DNA of 7,171 bases from positions 4,814 to 11,984 of the forward strand of contig MGNZ01000051.1 of NCBI GenBank assembly GCA_001795235.1, written 5' to 3'. Shown one piece after another: positions 1-7,119 of the stretch; positions within the stretch are counted from its first letter, which is position 1; each line of letters begins with the position of its first letter. The notes beneath the pieces are model-generated. The model saw nothing but the letters and a program-made list of their open reading frames with translations, had not been told where the DNA came from and made no database searches. The DNA comes from Chloroflexi bacterium RBG_16_64_32. Lineage in GTDB: Bacteria; Chloroflexota; Dehalococcoidia; SM23-28-2; RBG-16-64-32. The position numbers and the translations under genes are program-made.

Positions 1-1229
1 AGCGGCACCGTCTCCTGGTCCCCGTCCGCCAGGCGGCGGAGCGTCACGGTGCCTTCCTTTAGCTCGCGCCGGCCAATGATAGCGGCGTAAGCAGCGCCCA
101 GGGCGTCGGCGTGCCGCATCTGGGCCTTGAGCGAGCGCTCTCCGGCGGCGACGACGGCGGCGATCCCCTCCCGCCGCAGGTCGGAGGCCAGGCGGAACGC
201 CAGAGAGCGGGCGTCCGGCGTCTGGAAGGCGACGAATACGCGTGGACACCGGGGCTCATCCGGTTGCTCGTCGATGCGCTTCAGGTTCAGGACTATGCGC
301 TCGATGCCCGTGGCCCAGCCGATGCCGGGCGTGGGCCTGCCGCCGAGCTGCTCGATCAGGCCGTCGTAGCGGCCGCCGCCTCCGACAGTGCTCTGCGCCC
401 CCTCCGCGCGGGGCTGGAACTCGAATACCGTGCGGGTGTAGTAGTCCAGCCCCCTTACCAGGCGGGGGTTGATCACATAGGCAATGCCGACGTCCTCCAG
501 ATAGGACTGCAAGCGTGAGAAGTGGTCGGCGCAGGCGTCGCACAGGTAGTCGGTGAAGGGCGGCGCCCCGGCGATGACGGGCTGGCAGCGCTCTTGCTTG
601 CAGTCCAGAAGGCGCAGGGGGTTGCGCTGGTAACGGCCCTCACAGTCGTTACAGACCTGCTTCAGCTTATCGGCGTAGTAGGCGCGCAGGGCGTCCAGGT
701 AGCGGGGCCGGCACTCCCCGTCGCCGATGCTGTTCAGATGCAGCGTCAGCCCCTGAATCCCCAGCTCCTCGTACGTCCGGAACAGCAGCTCGATGACCTC
801 CGCGTCCACGGAGGCGTCCGCCTCGCCGATCGCCTCGCAGCCGAATTGGGTGTGCTGCCGGTAGCGGCCGGCCTGGGGGCGGTCGTAGCGAAAGATGGGG
901 CACCAGTACCAGAGGCGCACGGGCTGCGGCAGGTTGTGCATGCCGTGCTCCAGGTAGGCGCGGCACACGGGCGCAGTCCCTTCCGGGCGCAGCGCCAACT
1001 GTTGGCCGCCGCGGTCCTCGAACACGTACATCTCCTTTTGGACGATGTCCGTGACCTCGCCCACGCCGCGCGTAAACAGAGACGCCTCCTCGAACTGCGG
1101 CGTCTCGATGCGCCGGTATCCGAACAGGCCGCACATCCGGCTGGCCGCCTCCCAGATGCGGTCCCAGTAGGGCTGGTCCTCCGGGAGGACGTCCGCTGTG
1201 CCCCTGGGGGCCTTGTACTGTCTGGTCAT
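1..1229 (-). CDS. hisS: Histidyl-tRNA synthetase (HisRS), 3' end cut by window edge
   Basis: Class II aminoacyl-tRNA synthetase that activates histidine with ATP and loads it on tRNA-His in the cytoplasm. Translating the minus strand from the ATG at 1229-1227 gives 409 complete codons without a stop. They open with MTRQYKAPRGTADVLPED, the usual HisRS N-terminus. Motif 2 is RPEGT at residues 81-85 with FRYDRPQAGRYRQHTQFG at 113-130. The HisRS-specific LVRGLDYYT is at 257-265 and carries Arg259, the family's catalytic arginine. GGGGRYDGL is at 283-291 and motif 3, GIGWATGIER, at 302-311. The anticodon-binding domain starts near 325 and runs off the left edge. The family is usually about 420 residues, so only about ten should be missing. 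There is no strong Shine-Dalgarno sequence before the ATG. The gene is divergent from the hydrolase at 1373. Identification is secure. Confidence 0.97.
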   Translation of the reverse strand, partial: MTRQYKAPRGTADVLPEDQPYWDRIWEAASRMCGLFGYRRIETPQFEEASLFTRGVGEVTDIVQKEMYVFEDRGGQQLALRPEGTAPVCRAYLEHGMHNLPQPVRLWYWCPIFRYDRPQAGRYRQHTQFGCEAIGEADASVDAEVIELLFRTYEELGIQGLTLHLNSIGDGECRPRYLDALRAYYADKLKQVCNDCEGRYQRNPLRLLDCKQERCQPVIAGAPPFTDYLCDACADHFSRLQSYLEDVGIAYVINPRLVRGLDYYTRTVFEFQPRAEGAQSTVGGGGRYDGLIEQLGGRPTPGIGWATGIERIVLNLKRIDEQPDEPRCPRVFVAFQTPDARSLAFRLASDLRREGIAAVVAAGERSLKAQMRHADALGAAYAAIIGRRELKEGTVTLRRLADGDQETVP

Positions 1230-1372
1230 GCTTCGTCTTGCATCGCGGCTTCGTGGCTGAGCATACTAGAATGCGTCACGTCGGAAAACACCTCGGCGAT
1301 GATCCGGCGCCGCTCGCTGGTTCAGGCGGTAGATACGGTTCGTCGGCGTGCGTAGATCAGGTACGGACAGGC
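1230..1372. promoter_or_regulatory. Divergent intergenic region, likely holding the hisS promoter
   Basis: These 143 bases separate hisS (leftward) from the hydrolase (rightward), so any promoters for both should lie here. On the minus strand TATGCT (1265-1260) matches the sigma-70 -10 consensus at four of six bases and would give a short leader of about 24 nt before hisS. The hexamer 17 bp upstream, TTTTCC (1288-1283), is a poor -35. On the plus strand CATACT (1262-1267) with TTGCAT (1238-1243) is also only a weak match. No T-box, riboswitch or strong operator was recognised. The region is assigned by position, and the hexamers are tentative. Confidence 0.3.
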
Positions 1373-2260
1373 ATGAGCTTGATACAAGTCGCTCTGCTCC
1401 AGATGGCCGCCGGCGGCAGTGACCAGGACGCAAACGAGGCCAAAGGAGCGGAATACTGTCGCCGCGCAAGTGACATGGGGGCCGATATCGCGCTCTTTCC
1501 AGAGATGTGGAACATAGGACACACGCCGTGCCCTCCTGACGAAGAAGGGCGCAACCGGTGGCAGGCCCAGGCCATAGGTCCGGACGACGGTTTCATCGCG
1601 CACTTCAAGGAGCTCGCCAAGGAACTAAGGATGGCGATTGCGCTGACCTATCTTGAGCGATGGGATGGCGCTCCGCGAAACTCTGTATCCATTATCGACC
1701 GGCACGGGGAAATCCTCATGACCTACGCCAAGGTTCACACCTGCGACTTTTCGATGGAGGCCGCATGCACGCCTGGTGATGATTTCTGCGTCTGCACGCT
1801 GGATACGGATAAGGGAGACGTCAAGATCGGCGCGATGATATGTTTCGACCGTGAGTTCCCGGAAAGCGCGCGAGTACTGATGCTCAAGGGCGCCGAACTT
1901 ATTCTAGCACCCAACGCCTGTACATTAGACGATGGTCGCATCGGCCAGTTCAGGGCGCGGGCCTTTGAGAACATGACAGGCGTGGCGATGGCGAACTATG
2001 CCGCCCCGCAGCACAACGGGCGATCAATAGCGTTTGATGCCGTGTCATTTGATGAAATCGATGGTGAGGCCAGGGACACTCTCATTATCGAAGCTGGCGA
2101 GGGCGAAGGCGTGTATCTTGCGGCATTTGATCTGGACAAGCTGAGGGCATATCGGGAGCGTGAGTCGTGGGGGAATGCTTTCAGAAAACCGCGCTCCTAC
2201 GGAATCTTGAGCTCCCCCGACGTTGAGCCACCGTTCGTCCGAAAGAGCGCAAGAAGATAG
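1373..2260 (+). CDS. Carbon-nitrogen hydrolase (nitrilase superfamily), substrate unknown
   Basis: This 295-residue enzyme should cleave a non-peptide C-N bond (amide, carbamoyl or nitrile) in the cytoplasm. The superfamily Glu-Lys-Cys triad is complete: Glu44 in LFPEMW, Lys120 in YAKVHTCDF and Cys157 in MICFDREFPE. The conserved LAPNAC (178-183) and RARAFENMTGVAMANY (194-209) segments follow. Length is normal for a single-domain member, and there is no signal peptide or membrane segment. The frame stays open upstream to 1238, but those 45 codons resemble nothing in the family. MSLIQVALLQ at 1373 is the typical first beta strand, so I start there; the ribosome site before it is weak. Two sampled 60-base lines are about 53-57% G+C against 62-67% in rel and comM, and ATA and CTA codons occur, which hints at a different origin. 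N-carbamoylputrescine amidase-like or other amidase roles are possible but cannot be distinguished. Confidence 0.9.
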   Translation: MSLIQVALLQMAAGGSDQDANEAKGAEYCRRASDMGADIALFPEMWNIGHTPCPPDEEGRNRWQAQAIGPDDGFIAHFKELAKELRMAIALTYLERWDGAPRNSVSIIDRHGEILMTYAKVHTCDFSMEAACTPGDDFCVCTLDTDKGDVKIGAMICFDREFPESARVLMLKGAELILAPNACTLDDGRIGQFRARAFENMTGVAMANYAAPQHNGRSIAFDAVSFDEIDGEARDTLIIEAGEGEGVYLAAFDLDKLRAYRERESWGNAFRKPRSYGILSSPDVEPPFVRKSARR

Positions 2261-2345
2261 GCATCACCCACCTACCCCACTTTCGTATTCAACCGCAGTC
2301 CCGCTACGGTGACGACTGATGATAAGGGCGTGGGTCTTGCAAATC

Positions 2346-2356
2346 AGGAGGGAGGG
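2346..2356 (+). promoter_or_regulatory. Strong Shine-Dalgarno site that decides the SDR start
   Basis: The purine run AGGAGGGAGGG lies 6-11 bases before the GTG at 2363. The alternative in-frame GTG at 2309 has no comparable site upstream and would add 18 residues outside the SDR fold. This supports initiation at 2363. Confidence 0.75.
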
Positions 2357-2362
2357 CTAGCG

Positions 2363-3178
2363 GTGAAGCTACGCGGGAGAACGGTCATCGTCACGGGGCC
2401 CTCCAGCGGCATCGGCATGGCCACGGCGCGACAGCTCGCCCGGGCCGGCAGCAACGTCGTTCTGGCCTCACGCAACCGGCAGGCGCTGGAGGATCTGGCC
2501 GAGGAGCTGGAGACGCTGCCGGGCCGCCGCCTGGTCGTGCCGACGGACGTCACCGACCGTTCAGCGGTGCAGGCGATGGTGGAGCGCACGCTCCAAGAGT
2601 TCGGCTCCATCGATATGTTAGTGAACAACGCCGGCCAGGGGCTGAACGCACCGATCGCCGAAGGGAGTCTGGAAAACGTCCGCCACGTCGTCGAGGTGAA
2701 CCTTTTTGGTGCCATTCACTGTATTCAGGCGGTGACGCCCCACATGAAGGAACGCCGGCGGGGCGCCATCATCGTCGTCTCGTCCGTCGTAGGTCGACTG
2801 GCCACCCCCTATAACGGCGTCTATTCGGCGACGAAGGCCGGCCTCAATGCGCTGACCGATTCGCTCAGGCAGGAGCTGGAGCCCCACAACATTCGGGTGA
2901 CCGCGATCTTCCCGGGCTACACGATCACCGGCTTCCAACGGAACGCGCTGAGCGAGGTGCAGATGCCGCAGCCGTCCCGTCTCGTGCGCGGCGCAAGCGC
3001 GGAAGCGGTGGCGAAAACAGTTCTTCGCGCCGCTCGCGAGGGCCGACGGGAGGCTTACGTGACGTTTGGCGACGCAGTGGCGGTGATGATTAAGAACTTT
3101 TCGCCCCGCCTGATAGACTGGGGAATGCGCCGGTTGTGGCTCTCGTCGCGCAATCCGGCCAAGCCGAAGGAACGATAG
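2363..3178 (+). CDS. Short-chain dehydrogenase/reductase (classical SDR)
   Basis: NAD(P)-dependent oxidoreductase with one Rossmann domain, 271 residues from the GTG at 2363 (initiator read as Met), beginning VKLRGRTVIVTG. The cofactor loop is TGPSSGIG at 11-18, with Pro where Ala is commoner. Arg37 at the end of beta 2 (LASRN) suggests NADP(H). Other landmarks are D62-V63, NNAG at 88-91, and the catalytic set Asn113, Ser141, Tyr154 and Lys158. The Ser-Tyr-Lys spacing of 13 and 4 equals that of FabG. PGY at 184-186 follows as usual. The C-terminus ends in a basic tail after a Trp-containing helix (WGMRRLWL). No transmembrane segment is evident. The gene lies 102 bp after the hydrolase and 38 bp before rel, so co-transcription with rel is possible. 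Substrate is unknown; members act on steroids, sugars, acyl chains and many other alcohols or ketones. Confidence 0.93.
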   Translation: MKLRGRTVIVTGPSSGIGMATARQLARAGSNVVLASRNRQALEDLAEELETLPGRRLVVPTDVTDRSAVQAMVERTLQEFGSIDMLVNNAGQGLNAPIAEGSLENVRHVVEVNLFGAIHCIQAVTPHMKERRRGAIIVVSSVVGRLATPYNGVYSATKAGLNALTDSLRQELEPHNIRVTAIFPGYTITGFQRNALSEVQMPQPSRLVRGASAEAVAKTVLRAAREGRREAYVTFGDAVAVMIKNFSPRLIDWGMRRLWLSSRNPAKPKER

Positions 3179-3216
3179 CAGCGCTCGGTCGATGGTGCTA
3201 AACTTACCAATACAAG

Positions 3217-5409
3217 ATGACTATTGAGCAAGCTGAGATGGCGCAGCCGCTGCTGGCGAAGGCGCGCGAGTTCCTGCCCTCCGACGCGGTGGCCAAGGTT
3301 CAGGCCGCCTACGAGTTCGCCGCCAATAGCCACGCCGGACAGCTCCGGCGATCCGGCGATCCGGTCATCACCCACCCCCTCCACGCCGCCCTGACGATCG
3401 CCGCGCTTCAGCTCGACGGCGACACGATAGCCGCCGCCCTCCTGCACGATGTCCAGGAGGACTGCGGCGTCACCAACGCCGAGATCGAGAAGCGGTTTGG
3501 ACCCGAGGTGGCCAAGCTGGTGGAGGGCGTTACCAAGCTCGGTCAGATCCCCTGGGAGGCCGCAGAAGCTGCGGCGGCCGATGACCACATCCAAGCGGAG
3601 AACCTGCGCAAGATGTTCCTCGCCATGGCCCAGGACCTGCGCGTGGTCATCATCAAGCTTGCAGACCGCCTGCACAACATGCTCACTCTGAAGGCCCTGC
3701 CACCAGATGACCAGATCCGCATCTCCAGAGAGACCATGGAGGTGTACGCGCCCCTGGCCTCGCGGCTCGGTATATGGGAGATGAAGTGGCAGCTGGAGGA
3801 CCTGGCGTTCCGCCATCTGGACCCTGATCGCTACAAGGCCATCGCCGGCATGCTTGACGTCAAACGGGACGCCCGCGAGCGCCAGGTCGCCCGAGTGAAA
3901 GAGTTCCTGAGCGAGGAACTGGCGAAGCAGGGGGTCAAGGCCGATGTTCAGGGGCGCGCCAAACATATCTACAGCATCTACCAGAAGATCGAAAAGTACG
4001 CGGCCACCAGCAGGGGCTCCAGCGAGATATACGACCTACTGGCCGTACGCATCCTGGTGAACACGGTCACCGACTGCTACAGCGCCCTGGGCGTCGTGCA
4101 CGGGTTATGGCGCCCCCTGCCCGGTGCCTTCGACGACTACATCGCCAACCCGAAGGAAAGCATGTACCAGGCCCTTCACACCACGGTCATGAGCCTGGAC
4201 ACGCGACCACTCGAAGTGCAGATCCGCACCTACGAGATGCACCGCAGCGCTGAGTACGGGGTGGCCGCTCACTGGCGCTACAAGGAGGGCTCAAAGCGGG
4301 ACCTCCGCTACGAGGAGCGGCTGGCATGGCTGCGCCAGCTCCTGGAGTGGCACCGGGAGATCGCCCAGGCCGAGGAGCTGGTGGAGGCCGTCAAGTCAGA
4401 TATCTTTCAGGACCAGGTATTCGTGTTCACACCCAAGGGCGCGGTCAAGGACCTGCCCAAGGGTGGCACGCCCATCGACTTCGCTTACCGAATCCATACC
4501 GACCTGGGCCACATGTGTGTAGGCGCCAAAGTGAACGGTCGGCTGGTGACCCTCAACACGGAGCTGAACAACGGTGACGTCGTAGAAGTCATGACCGGCA
4601 AATCGTCCAAGGGGCCTTCCCGCGACTGGCTCAACGCCCACCTCGGCTACGTCCACACCAGCCATGCCCGCGGCAAGATACGCCAGTGGTTCAAGCGCCA
4701 GGAGAGAGATGAGAACATCGCCCGCGGCCACGAGATGCTGGAGAAGGAGCTGCACCGCCTGGGCGTGACCATGGCCGACGTTCAGCAAGACCTCCTCAAG
4801 CTATTCCATTGCGACGACCTGGAGGACTTCCTTCAGCGAACCGGCTACGGCGAGATCAGCACCCACCAGATTGCCAAAAGACTAGCGCCGATAATCCAGC
4901 CGGAAGAGATAGCGGTCCCGCCCCCGGAGGCGCCGGCCCGCGCCACCTACACCACCAGCGTTAGCGTCCTGGGCACCGGCGACCTCCTGACCCGTCTGGC
5001 CCGCTGCTGCAACCCCGTCCCGGGCGACGACATCATCGGCTACGTGACCCGCGGAGAAGGCGTATCCATACACAGAGGCGACTGCCCCAACATCTTGCAC
5101 GCAGGCGAGCGGGAGCGGCTGGTTGAGGTGGAGTGGGGACAGCGAGGGCACCTCTACCCTGTGGCGGTACGCATAGAGGCGTGGGACCGCGTGGGACTGC
5201 TGCGGGATGTCAGCACAATGGTTGCGCTGGAGCGGGTGAACATGGTGGGCGTCCACACCCAGGAGCAAGAGGACGGCCTGATCACCATCTTCGTAACCCT
5301 GGAGACCACGGGCATCGAGCAGTTGACGCGGCTGCTGAGCAAGCTGGAAGGGGTGCGCGGCGTTCTCTCCGTGGGAAGGCGCCTGGAAAGCACGACCAAG
5401 AAGGGGTAG
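3217..5409 (+). CDS. rel: Bifunctional-type (p)ppGpp synthetase/hydrolase Rel
   Basis: Long RelA/SpoT homologue of 730 residues, which makes (p)ppGpp from ATP and GDP/GTP and degrades it, controlled by ribosome-bound uncharged tRNA. The hydrolase HD domain (about 25-200) keeps His53, His77-Asp78, Glu81-Asp82 (HDVQED) and Asp150 in KLADRLHN, so hydrolysis should work. The synthetase domain (about 245-360) has GRAKHIYSIY, Asp273 in YDLLAVRI, Tyr317 and His321 in MYQALHTTV, and Glu333 in LEVQIRT. The motif that is usually RxKD in bifunctional enzymes reads AFDD at 304-307. TGS is at about 400-460 (VFVFTPKGAVKDLPKG), the Cys/His zinc-finger-like segment has Cys597, Cys598, His619 and Cys623, and a C-terminal ACT domain spans about 648-720. 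The ATG at 3217 fits the family N-terminus but lacks a clear ribosome site. TAAACT at 3199-3204 is a possible -10 without a -35. The name relA is often used for the same gene. Confidence 0.96.
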   Translation: MTIEQAEMAQPLLAKAREFLPSDAVAKVQAAYEFAANSHAGQLRRSGDPVITHPLHAALTIAALQLDGDTIAAALLHDVQEDCGVTNAEIEKRFGPEVAKLVEGVTKLGQIPWEAAEAAAADDHIQAENLRKMFLAMAQDLRVVIIKLADRLHNMLTLKALPPDDQIRISRETMEVYAPLASRLGIWEMKWQLEDLAFRHLDPDRYKAIAGMLDVKRDARERQVARVKEFLSEELAKQGVKADVQGRAKHIYSIYQKIEKYAATSRGSSEIYDLLAVRILVNTVTDCYSALGVVHGLWRPLPGAFDDYIANPKESMYQALHTTVMSLDTRPLEVQIRTYEMHRSAEYGVAAHWRYKEGSKRDLRYEERLAWLRQLLEWHREIAQAEELVEAVKSDIFQDQVFVFTPKGAVKDLPKGGTPIDFAYRIHTDLGHMCVGAKVNGRLVTLNTELNNGDVVEVMTGKSSKGPSRDWLNAHLGYVHTSHARGKIRQWFKRQERDENIARGHEMLEKELHRLGVTMADVQQDLLKLFHCDDLEDFLQRTGYGEISTHQIAKRLAPIIQPEEIAVPPPEAPARATYTTSVSVLGTGDLLTRLARCCNPVPGDDIIGYVTRGEGVSIHRGDCPNILHAGERERLVEVEWGQRGHLYPVAVRIEAWDRVGLLRDVSTMVALERVNMVGVHTQEQEDGLITIFVTLETTGIEQLTRLLSKLEGVRGVLSVGRRLESTTKKG

Positions 5410-5449
5410 AGCCGCGTCAACCCCCATCCCATTACCCGCGGCCCTGCCG

Positions 5450-5455
5450 TATAAT
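5450..5455 (+). promoter_or_regulatory. Perfect -10 hexamer (TATAAT), probable comM promoter
   Basis: An exact TATAAT stands in otherwise GC-rich intergenic DNA 60 bp before the comM ATG, which would give a leader of about 50 nt. There is no convincing -35 (TCCCAT is 17 bp upstream) and no TGn extension, so an activator or a different sigma preference may be needed. The hexamer sits just inside an inverted repeat, GCGGCC and GGCCGC. Confidence 0.5.
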
Positions 5456-5503
5456 GGCCGCAGCCTCCGCCGCCGGACGCCGTCCAGCGGCCGGTTGGCC
5501 AGC

Positions 5504-5511
5504 GAGGGAGG
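5504..5511 (+). promoter_or_regulatory. Ribosome binding site of comM
   Basis: GAGGGAGG, continuing as GG, precedes the ATG at 5515. The GAGG core at 5504-5507 has a 7-base spacing. This supports the chosen start. Confidence 0.65.
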
Positions 5512-5514
5512 GGT

Positions 5515-7044
5515 ATGCTCGCCAAGGTCAGCAGTTGCGCTGTCGTCGGCCTTGACGGCGAGGTCGTCGAGGTCGAAGTTGACATCGGTCAGGGGCTGCC
5601 CGCATTCGCCATCGTCGGACTTCCCGACACCGCCGTGCAGGAGGCGAAGGAGCGCGTGCGCTCCGCCATCCGCAACTCCGGCCACCACTTCCCGCTCAAG
5701 CGCATCACCGTAAACCTGGCGCCCGCCGATCTGCGCAAGGAGGGCCCCGCCTACGACCTGCCCATAGCCGTGGGCATTCTCATGGCATCCGGCCAGGTCC
5801 CGGCAGCGGCGGACGGCGCTGTGTTCATGGGAGAGCTCTCCCTGGACGGCCAGGTACGACATACGAGCGCCGTCCTGCCTATGGTCGCCCTGGCCCGCGA
5901 CCGCGGCTTCCGAGCCGTTTACGTGCCGGCCAACGACGCGCGCGAGGCCTCCCTCATCGACGGCATCCAGGTTCTGCCCGTCGGCGCTCTGGGGGAGCTC
6001 TCGTCCCACCTGCGGGACGTTCAGACCATCGCCCCCTTCGTCTCCACGGGGTCGCACCCTGCAGCCGAGGCCCCCGCCGCCGACATCGTCGACTTCTGCC
6101 ACATTCGTGGCCAGGAGCACGTCAAGCGCGCACTGGAGGTGGCGTCGGCAGGCGGCCACAACGTTCTCATGACCGGCCCTCCGGGCGCCGGCAAAACGCT
6201 CCTCGCCCGCGCTCTGCCGGCCATCATGCCCGCAATCACCGCGGCGGAGGCGCTTGAGGTCACCAAGATCTACAGCATCGCCGGACTCCTCCCCCAGGAC
6301 ACACCCCTTGTGCGGCAGAGACCCTTTCGCGCGCCTCACCAGACCATCTCCCACGCCGGCCTGGTGGGTGGAGGACGGCACCCCCGCCCCGGCGAGATCA
6401 CCCTCAGCCACCGCGGAGTGCTGTTTCTGGACGAACTCCCGGAATTCCCCTACTCGGTACTGGAGTCCATCCGGCAGCCCCTCGAGGACGGGGTCGTCAC
6501 CGTGAGCCGGGCCCAGGGGACGGTGACGTTTCCCGCCAACTTCATGCTGGTGGCGGCGATGAACCCCTGCCCCTGCGGCTACTACGGGGACCCCACCAAA
6601 CACTGCGCCTGCTCCGCCTCGACCGTTACCCGCTACCAGCACCGCATCTCCGGCCCCCTCCTTGACCGCATCGATATCTTCATGGACGTGCCCCGTGTGG
6701 ACTACGAGAAGCTGACCAACGAGGAGATAGCCGAGTCCTCCACCGAGGTGCAGACGCGGGTGGAGGCGAGCCGGGAGCGGCAGCGGCTTCGCTTCTCTGA
6801 GTCCCGCCTGGTGTGCAACGCGGAGATGGGACCGGTTGAGGTGCGGGAGTTCTGTCAGCGCTTCCTGGAGGACGAGGCGAAGGGTCTCCTGCGCATGGCC
6901 ATGAACCAGCTCAGCCTTTCGGCCCGCGCCTTCCACCGCGTCCTCAAGCTGGCCCGCACCATCGCCGACCTGAGCGCCGCGGACATCATCGCTACGTCCC
7001 ATCTGGCGGAGGCGCTCCAGTACCGCCAGCGGGGCGCCGGCTAG
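5515..7044 (+). CDS. comM: YifB/ComM family AAA+ ATPase (Mg chelatase-like)
   Basis: 509 residues, full length for the family. ComM proteins are hexameric helicases that drive branch migration when incoming single-stranded DNA recombines during natural transformation. The N-terminal S5/Lon-like domain covers about 1-165, with GLPAFAIVGLPDTAVQEAKERV at about 27-48, NLAPADLRKEG at 67-77 and FMGELSLDGQVR at 104-115. The AAA+ core follows: Walker A GPPGAGKT at 221-228, the RPFRAPHQTISHAGLVGGG segment at 269-287, Walker B VLFLDE at 303-307 and its flank, sensor Asn350, a CxC-x9-CxC cluster (Cys352, 354, 364, 366) and the arginine of LLDRIDI (Arg385). The Mg-chelatase C-terminal helical domain is at about 400-505, with LSLSARAFHRVLKLARTIADL. 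The gene has its own likely promoter and a good ribosome site. No other competence genes are visible, so the role in this organism is inferred from the family. Confidence 0.95.
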   Translation: MLAKVSSCAVVGLDGEVVEVEVDIGQGLPAFAIVGLPDTAVQEAKERVRSAIRNSGHHFPLKRITVNLAPADLRKEGPAYDLPIAVGILMASGQVPAAADGAVFMGELSLDGQVRHTSAVLPMVALARDRGFRAVYVPANDAREASLIDGIQVLPVGALGELSSHLRDVQTIAPFVSTGSHPAAEAPAADIVDFCHIRGQEHVKRALEVASAGGHNVLMTGPPGAGKTLLARALPAIMPAITAAEALEVTKIYSIAGLLPQDTPLVRQRPFRAPHQTISHAGLVGGGRHPRPGEITLSHRGVLFLDELPEFPYSVLESIRQPLEDGVVTVSRAQGTVTFPANFMLVAAMNPCPCGYYGDPTKHCACSASTVTRYQHRISGPLLDRIDIFMDVPRVDYEKLTNEEIAESSTEVQTRVEASRERQRLRFSESRLVCNAEMGPVEVREFCQRFLEDEAKGLLRMAMNQLSLSARAFHRVLKLARTIADLSAADIIATSHLAEALQYRQRGAG

Positions 7045-7052
7045 GTGATTGG

Positions 7053-7101
7053 CCACAGACCTGCCTGCCGCAGGCAGCTTGACGCAGATGGTCGCAGATG
7101 G
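7053..7101 (+). repeat. CACAGA/CGCAGATGG intergenic repeat interrupted by a palindrome
   Basis: Two copies of CGCAGATGG start 10 bases apart (7083-7091 and 7093-7101), preceded by CCACAGA at 7053-7059. Removing bases 7060-7078 joins the parts into CCACAGATTGACGCAGATGG, which has the form of a tandem CACAGAT/CGCAGAT repeat I recall from intergenic regions of many bacterial genomes. The recall is unverified; the period-10 repeat is visible directly. Confidence 0.5.
7061..7077. repeat. 17-bp perfect palindrome, REP-like
   Basis: CTGCCTGC (7061-7068) and GCAGGCAG (7070-7077) are exact inverted copies around one central C. As RNA this gives a 7-bp GC-rich stem with a CCG loop. It begins 17 bases after the comM stop, so it might protect or end the comM transcript. 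No T run follows, so it is not a typical intrinsic terminator. Confidence 0.6.
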
Positions 7102-7119
7102 ATCTGATTTGCTCCTATC

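Larger units (their letters stand above)
5410..5514 (+). promoter_or_regulatory. rel-comM spacer with two alternative inverted-repeat pairings
   Basis: GCCGCG (5411-5416) can pair with CGCGGC (5437-5442). The overlapping GCGGCC (5438-5443) can instead pair with GGCCGC (5456-5461). The two pairings share bases and exclude each other. Neither is followed by a T run, so neither is a standard intrinsic terminator for rel. A small GGAC/GTCC pair (5475-5478 with 5482-5485) lies in the comM leader. In such GC-rich sequence these could be chance. Confidence 0.3.

Noticed and set aside
522..1355. A 277-codon plus-strand open frame
   Set aside because: It is antisense to hisS, whose motifs are unambiguous, and the plus-strand translation resembles no protein family.
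1238..1372. N-terminal extension of the carbon-nitrogen hydrolase by 45 codons
   Set aside because: The extension has no family similarity and covers the likely hisS promoter region; the normal first beta strand begins at 1373.
1230..1372. T-box or leader attenuator controlling hisS
   Set aside because: No T-box core or His-codon-rich leader peptide is visible; the only short peptide contains a single His.
3055..3966. A 303-codon minus-strand open frame over the end of the SDR gene and the start of rel
   Set aside because: It overlaps two well-supported genes in antisense and shows no domain signature.
7061..7077. Intrinsic terminator for comM
   Set aside because: The stem is suitable but the following bases (CTTGACGCAG) contain no T run, so I list it as a palindromic repeat instead.
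7083..7101. CRISPR array
   Set aside because: The repeat unit is only about 9 bases with a 10-base period and two copies. There are no spacers and no cas genes.
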